Shown here: in pieces, positions 30,348-33,831 of the stretch | How positions within the stretch are numbered: the stretch's first letter is position 1 | How the letters are laid out: every line of letters begins with the position of its first letter | Source of the DNA: Sediminibacterium sp. C3 | Lineage (GTDB): Bacteria > Bacteroidota > Bacteroidia > Chitinophagales > Chitinophagaceae | Direction: 5' to 3' | Assembly: GCF_000508085.1 (NCBI RefSeq) | Contig: NZ_KI669560.1 | Span: 2,135,811 to 2,169,641, forward strand | Length of the DNA stretch: 33,831 nucleotides | The notes under the pieces: generated by a model | Database searches by the model: none | What the model was told of the DNA's origin: nothing | The model's input: the letters and a program-made list of their open reading frames with translations, nothing else | Program-made: the position numbers and the translations under genes

Positions 30348-32804
30348 TTATTTGCCCGAATCTACCCCTACTCTGCTTTGCTCATCTTCTGCACCTCCTC
30401 TTTTTCTGGGCCCTGCAGCTCCCTTTCCTTTACTGAAGCGATAGGTGAACGTGATATTGGCAATTCTGTTATCATTAAACTGTCTGAAATTGGCATCCAC
30501 CGTTCCGTATTTACTTTCCCCTTTAATTCTTTGAGACCAGAATATATCTCTTACATTCAACCTAATGCTTCCCTTATTTTTCATGATCTGCTTGCTGATC
30601 CCGATATTGACAATGCCAAATGGTTTAATTCTGAAAACACCTTCAATACTCTCCGTTCTGTAAAATCCACTGATTTCAGCACTATACCCTTTATTAAATT
30701 TAAACTGCTGACTAATATTTGCCATAAATGAAGTGGCAGAAATATTCACTTGTGCATTATTGATAGGGCCGGTCAATTGGTTGTTGGCTACATTCAGATA
30801 AATATTGCCACTCCACCATTTAGTATATTGATTGAATGCGTTTACGGATAAGCCGAATTGCTGTTGAGTAGCTATATTGTCCTGCTTAATGAAAGTTTCG
30901 TTTTTCACATCATCCTGCATGATTACCTGCTGAATCATATCGGTAGTTTTGGTATAGTTAAACGTTGTAGTCAGGAATCCTTTGAAAGTATGGCTTAACT
31001 CAATATTATGACTGAACTGAGGTTTTAAATAAGGATTTCCTTGTTCATATGTATACCTGTCTAGGAACTCAACAAATGGATTAAGACTTTGATAATCAGG
31101 TCTTCTGATTCTTTTACCATAATTTAATACAAAGCTATTTTTTTCATTGGCTGCAAACTGAATATAAGCAGTTGGAAACACCTGTACATAGTTTCTGTTG
31201 AATTGCACATTGGTTGTTTTCTGATCGCCTTTTGCCAGGGTTTGTTCGGCTCTTAATCCCAACTGAAAGTTCCATTTTTTATTTAAGGCTTTATTATAAT
31301 TTACATAAGCAGCATTTATATTCTCTCTATACACAAAATGATTGCTTCTGTTATAATCTCTCATGATTACTCCATTTGAAATTGTATCATAAACCGCATT
31401 GGCATCTGTGGTTACAAAGCTCGTTTTAATACCTGCTTCTAGTTTGGCATTGTTTTTAAGTGGATGCACATAATCAATTTTAGCAGAATAGATATCAATC
31501 ACCTGTGGCAATCTGCCCAATAAACTATCAGTTTTGGCAATGGTTTGTCCCAGATTATTCTGATAGGCATTGTTTAAATAAAGATTCGTATTCCCATTGT
31601 AGGTAAGATAATCTGCATCAAAACTGATTTCTCTACCAGCTGAATCTAACTGATGTCTCAAATTAAAGTTTAAGCTGCTGTTTTTCCAGCTATCAGCATT
31701 TCCGTTAATGGCAACCGTTTTATTAATTAAATTATGTTGAGCATTGAATATATCTATATTACCTACAGAATACCCCCCTCCCTTGTTGTTGAATCCACTG
31801 TACACCAAACCCATGGTTGTTTTATTGCTTACGTAATAGTCAAGTCCTAGTTTACCATTATAAGAATGATTATAGGTTCCTCTGTCCGTTACCTGTTCAA
31901 AGAATGACACAATTTGTTTGCTGTTTCCATCAATAAACCTTCTGTCGATATCTATATTCTGAAATCCAAGCCTTTCATTTCTGCCTATATTTCCAAAGAA
32001 GTTTAGTTTGTTTTTTCTATAATTCAATTGTAGATTCTGATTATTACGGGCATATACACCCTGACCATAGCCAGCTGTTACAGAGCCATTGAATCCTACT
32101 ACTTTAGATTTCTTAGTTTTTATATTTATAACCCCTGCATTACCGGCAGCATCATATCTCGCTGGGGGATTGGTCATGATTTCTATCTGATCCAACTGAC
32201 TGCCCTGTGTATTTTTTAATAGGTTAACCAAATCGGGGCCAGACAAATAAGTAGGTCTGCCATCCATATATATTACCACTCCTTCTTTCCCTTTTAAACT
32301 GATGTTTCCGTCCTTATCTACAGATATACCAGGAGATTTTTCCAGAATCTCCATAGCGGTTGCTCCTGCATTGGTGGGGGATGCTTCGACATTTACAATG
32401 GTCCGGTCTGCTTTTTGCTCAATCAATGGCTTTTTAGAACTAACCGTTACTTCTGCCAAACCACTGGCTTTTGCAATTAAGTGAATATCCGGTAACATTT
32501 TCGTTGCTGATCCGTTCCATTCAAAGGGCCCGGAATAAGCTTTTTCAAAACCGACCATATTGGCTTGTAGTAAATATTTACCACTGCCAACCTGCTGAAA
32601 ACGATACAAGCCTGATTTGTCAGCAAGTGTTGTTTTTACTACAGAAGAATCCTTGGCTAACAGTAAACTTACGATAGCCGATTCCACCGGTTGTTGTTTG
32701 TTGATGACTTTTCCTTGTAACTCAGGGCTATTCTGTTGAGCATTGGAAGCGATGGCTATCCATGTAAGATTCAACAGTAAAGCAGATTTGAATAAATTTC
32801 TCAT
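30348..32804 (-). CDS. TonB-dependent receptor-like outer-membrane beta-barrel protein
   Basis: An 818-residue outer-membrane protein. A signal peptide (ALLLNLTWIAIASNA, cleaved before QQ) is followed by a carboxypeptidase-regulatory-like domain (about 28-110; LQGKVINKQQPVESAIVSLL, GLYRFQQVGSGKYLLQANMV). A plug-like domain comes next (about 120-240; AMEILEKSPGISVDKDGNIS, IYMDGRPTYLSG and NPPARYDAAGNAGVINIKTK). The rest is a long barrel rich in aromatic strands. It ends in a charged Gly/Arg-rich tail rather than a terminal Phe, which is slightly odd. This is the Bacteroidota 'outer membrane beta-barrel' group. No SusD partner or TonB gene is adjacent, so the substrate is unknown. Confidence 0.93.
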   Translation of the reverse strand: MRNLFKSALLLNLTWIAIASNAQQNSPELQGKVINKQQPVESAIVSLLLAKDSSVVKTTLADKSGLYRFQQVGSGKYLLQANMVGFEKAYSGPFEWNGSATKMLPDIHLIAKASGLAEVTVSSKKPLIEQKADRTIVNVEASPTNAGATAMEILEKSPGISVDKDGNISLKGKEGVVIYMDGRPTYLSGPDLVNLLKNTQGSQLDQIEIMTNPPARYDAAGNAGVINIKTKKSKVVGFNGSVTAGYGQGVYARNNQNLQLNYRKNKLNFFGNIGRNERLGFQNIDIDRRFIDGNSKQIVSFFEQVTDRGTYNHSYNGKLGLDYYVSNKTTMGLVYSGFNNKGGGYSVGNIDIFNAQHNLINKTVAINGNADSWKNSSLNFNLRHQLDSAGREISFDADYLTYNGNTNLYLNNAYQNNLGQTIAKTDSLLGRLPQVIDIYSAKIDYVHPLKNNAKLEAGIKTSFVTTDANAVYDTISNGVIMRDYNRSNHFVYRENINAAYVNYNKALNKKWNFQLGLRAEQTLAKGDQKTTNVQFNRNYVQVFPTAYIQFAANEKNSFVLNYGKRIRRPDYQSLNPFVEFLDRYTYEQGNPYLKPQFSHNIELSHTFKGFLTTTFNYTKTTDMIQQVIMQDDVKNETFIKQDNIATQQQFGLSVNAFNQYTKWWSGNIYLNVANNQLTGPINNAQVNISATSFMANISQQFKFNKGYSAEISGFYRTESIEGVFRIKPFGIVNIGISKQIMKNKGSIRLNVRDIFWSQRIKGESKYGTVDANFRQFNDNRIANITFTYRFSKGKGAAGPRKRGGAEDEQSRVGVDSGK

Positions 32805-32817
32805 TGCACTTATTTAT

Positions 32818-32860
32818 TAGTTAGTTCTATGTTTTAATTATTACAAAACAAAACTAACTA
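32818..32860 (-). promoter_or_regulatory. Receptor-gene promoter with nested inverted repeats
   Basis: TAGTTAGTT (32818-32826) and AACTAACTA (32852-32860) enclose a second pair GTTTT/AAAAC (32831-32835, 32845-32849). A minus-strand TAGTTTTG -7 box (32856-32849) overlaps the distal arm. The proximal arm would lie in the leader, 14 bases before the ATG. Operator or leader hairpin inferred. Confidence 0.45.
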
Positions 32861-32896
32861 CTGTGCTTTACATAGTACATTGTTTTAACACGGACG

Positions 32897-32936
32897 GTTA
32901 ATAGATGTGCTAAATGGTATTCCTAAATGGATTAAC
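32897..32936. repeat. Short direct repeats inside an inverted repeat, upstream of the receptor gene
   Basis: CTAAATGG occurs twice (32910-32917 and 32923-32930), flanked by GTTAAT (32897-32902) and ATTAAC (32931-32936). This lies in the 220-base gap between lgt and the receptor gene; nothing else of note was seen in it. It is a possible regulator site. Confidence 0.25.
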
Positions 32937-33024
32937 GGGAAATAAAGGTTGCAAAGAATCGTCAACGGATGAGGATATTCCTTAAAACATCATACAAATC
33001 AAAAAAAGCTTTAGAAAGTGAACC

Positions 33025-33831
33025 CTATTTCGCCTTATATAGTTTGTTGAAATAACGCCAGCTGAGGATTCCTGCTATTACCAGTGCTGCTGAAATAAGC
33101 TCAGCCTGTGTAGGATTCAAGGGTAAATTATATTCGGTATTAACCCTGATTTTTTCAATAAAAAAACGCTCTAAACCATTGAATATTAAATAAATGCTAA
33201 ACAGCTGACCAGGTACTTTAATTCGGTTTCTCAAAAAGATTAATACTCCAAATAAAGCAAAGCATATTAGTAATTCATAAAGAGGGGTAGGATATACGGG
33301 TACGGGTAACTGATTACAATAAGGTCCCACACATCCGGGAATAGGCACTCCATCCTGAACCACATTATGCGGATAGGTATATGACCAGAAAAAATCCGGC
33401 AACCACTTATATGGATTGGCAACAGGGTTGGCAATGCCCCAATCTCCATCCCCACTCACCTGGCATCCGATTCTTCCAAATGCATAGGCAAACATCATTG
33501 TTGGGGCAAATGCATCCAATAATGGAACTAATGCGATTTTATTTTTACGTGCATACCAAATAATTGCTGCTCCGGCACAAATTAATCCTCCATAAAAGGT
33601 AAGACCGCTAAAAGCAATCAGTGATCCAATAGGATCTGCAGCAAACTCATTCCAGTTTTCCAGGTTATGGAAAATCTTTGCACCCAGAAAACCAAATATG
33701 GCTGCATAAATTACGATGTCTCCTACCCTGTCCTGTGGCCATATACGAATGGTTCTTTCAACGGGTGTATCCAATTGAACTTTCTTTTTTTCCCACCACT
33801 TGAGCAAGCCAAAACCCAAAGCGGCCAGCAT
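33025..33831 (-). CDS. lgt: Prolipoprotein diacylglyceryl transferase (partial at right edge)
   Basis: Inner-membrane enzyme that moves diacylglycerol from phosphatidylglycerol to the lipobox Cys of prolipoproteins, the first step of lipoprotein maturation. The 268 visible residues are the C-terminal part; the Met at the window edge falls inside the protein and the true start lies outside. Motifs: FGFLGAKIFHNLENW, GLTFYGGLICAG and the signature AYGRIG-like AFGRIGCQVSGDGDWGIANP (about 115-134), the Bacteroidota version. A loop (PHNVVQDGVPIPGCVGPYC) then PVYPTPLYELLICF and LERFFIEKIRVNTEY follow. It fits the several lipoprotein genes in the window. There is no clear terminator after it. Confidence 0.95.
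   Translation of the reverse strand: MLAALGFGLLKWWEKKKVQLDTPVERTIRIWPQDRVGDIVIYAAIFGFLGAKIFHNLENWNEFAADPIGSLIAFSGLTFYGGLICAGAAIIWYARKNKIALVPLLDAFAPTMMFAYAFGRIGCQVSGDGDWGIANPVANPYKWLPDFFWSYTYPHNVVQDGVPIPGCVGPYCNQLPVPVYPTPLYELLICFALFGVLIFLRNRIKVPGQLFSIYLIFNGLERFFIEKIRVNTEYNLPLNPTQAELISAALVIAGILSWRYFNKLYKAK

Noticed and set aside
1..33831. CRISPR array, transposon or phage genes
   Set aside because: No regularly spaced repeats, transposase motifs or terminal inverted repeats were seen on reading both strands.

Overview
The window is chromosomal DNA of a member of the Bacteroidota, most likely a Chitinophagaceae-like bacterium (family level is inference). The phylum rests on three things. Several genes have the Bacteroidota promoter form TTTG-N20-TAnnTTTG, clearest before the DUF177 gene and rpmE2. 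Shine-Dalgarno sites are nearly absent. The gene set is typical: DUF2490, DUF3810, type B L31, BshB1, a beta-barrel receptor with a carboxypeptidase-like N-domain, and the GRIGCQ form of Lgt.

Layout. 1-1032 is the AT-rich end of a surface-polysaccharide gene (O-antigen ligase-like membrane protein with a TPR tail), broken at a T8 run. 1084-5616 holds dnaK, a GtrA-like gene, argS and a tRNA-Leu(GAG) with a strong terminator, followed by a patch of palindromes. 5833-13858 is an accessory region: an NlpE/META lipoprotein, DUF2200, DUF2490, a pentapeptide-repeat protein, a lipoprotein, a VOC-PH fusion, a YdbT-like PH membrane protein, an SPFH lipoprotein and a DUF2130 protein. 13855-16618 holds a phosphopantetheinyl transferase, dcd, tspO and a DUF3810 metallopeptidase-like gene, several with overlapping ends. 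16739-19082 is the DUF177-rpmF-plsX-acyltransferase run for ribosome and lipid synthesis. 19136-23424 holds cystathionine beta-synthase, a LysR regulator, a threonine-synthase-like PLP enzyme and a BtuF-like binding protein. 23465-26599 holds fba, accD, smpB and a TPMT-like methyltransferase, the last three with TAATG overlaps. On the minus strand, bshB1-aguB-aguA form an operon (bacillithiol and putrescine synthesis), followed to the right by rpmE2, yajQ, an outer-membrane receptor and the edge-truncated lgt.

The most notable observation is a pattern. Four genes (398-405, 8343-8346, 8455-8459, 12401-12405) are each broken so that adding one base to a short homopolymer restores a convincing full-length protein. 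Three of the four lie within about 4 kb, next to an unusual VOC-PH fusion. This could be undercalled homopolymers in the assembly, real gene decay, or, for the T8 run, phase variation or slippage. Other points of interest are a possible heat-shock operator array before dnaK, twin palindromes between lysR and the threonine-synthase-like gene, a hairpin in the L31 leader, and a PD-(D/E)xK-like signature in the DUF2130 protein. No CRISPR array, insertion sequence, integrase or clearly new multigene system was seen.
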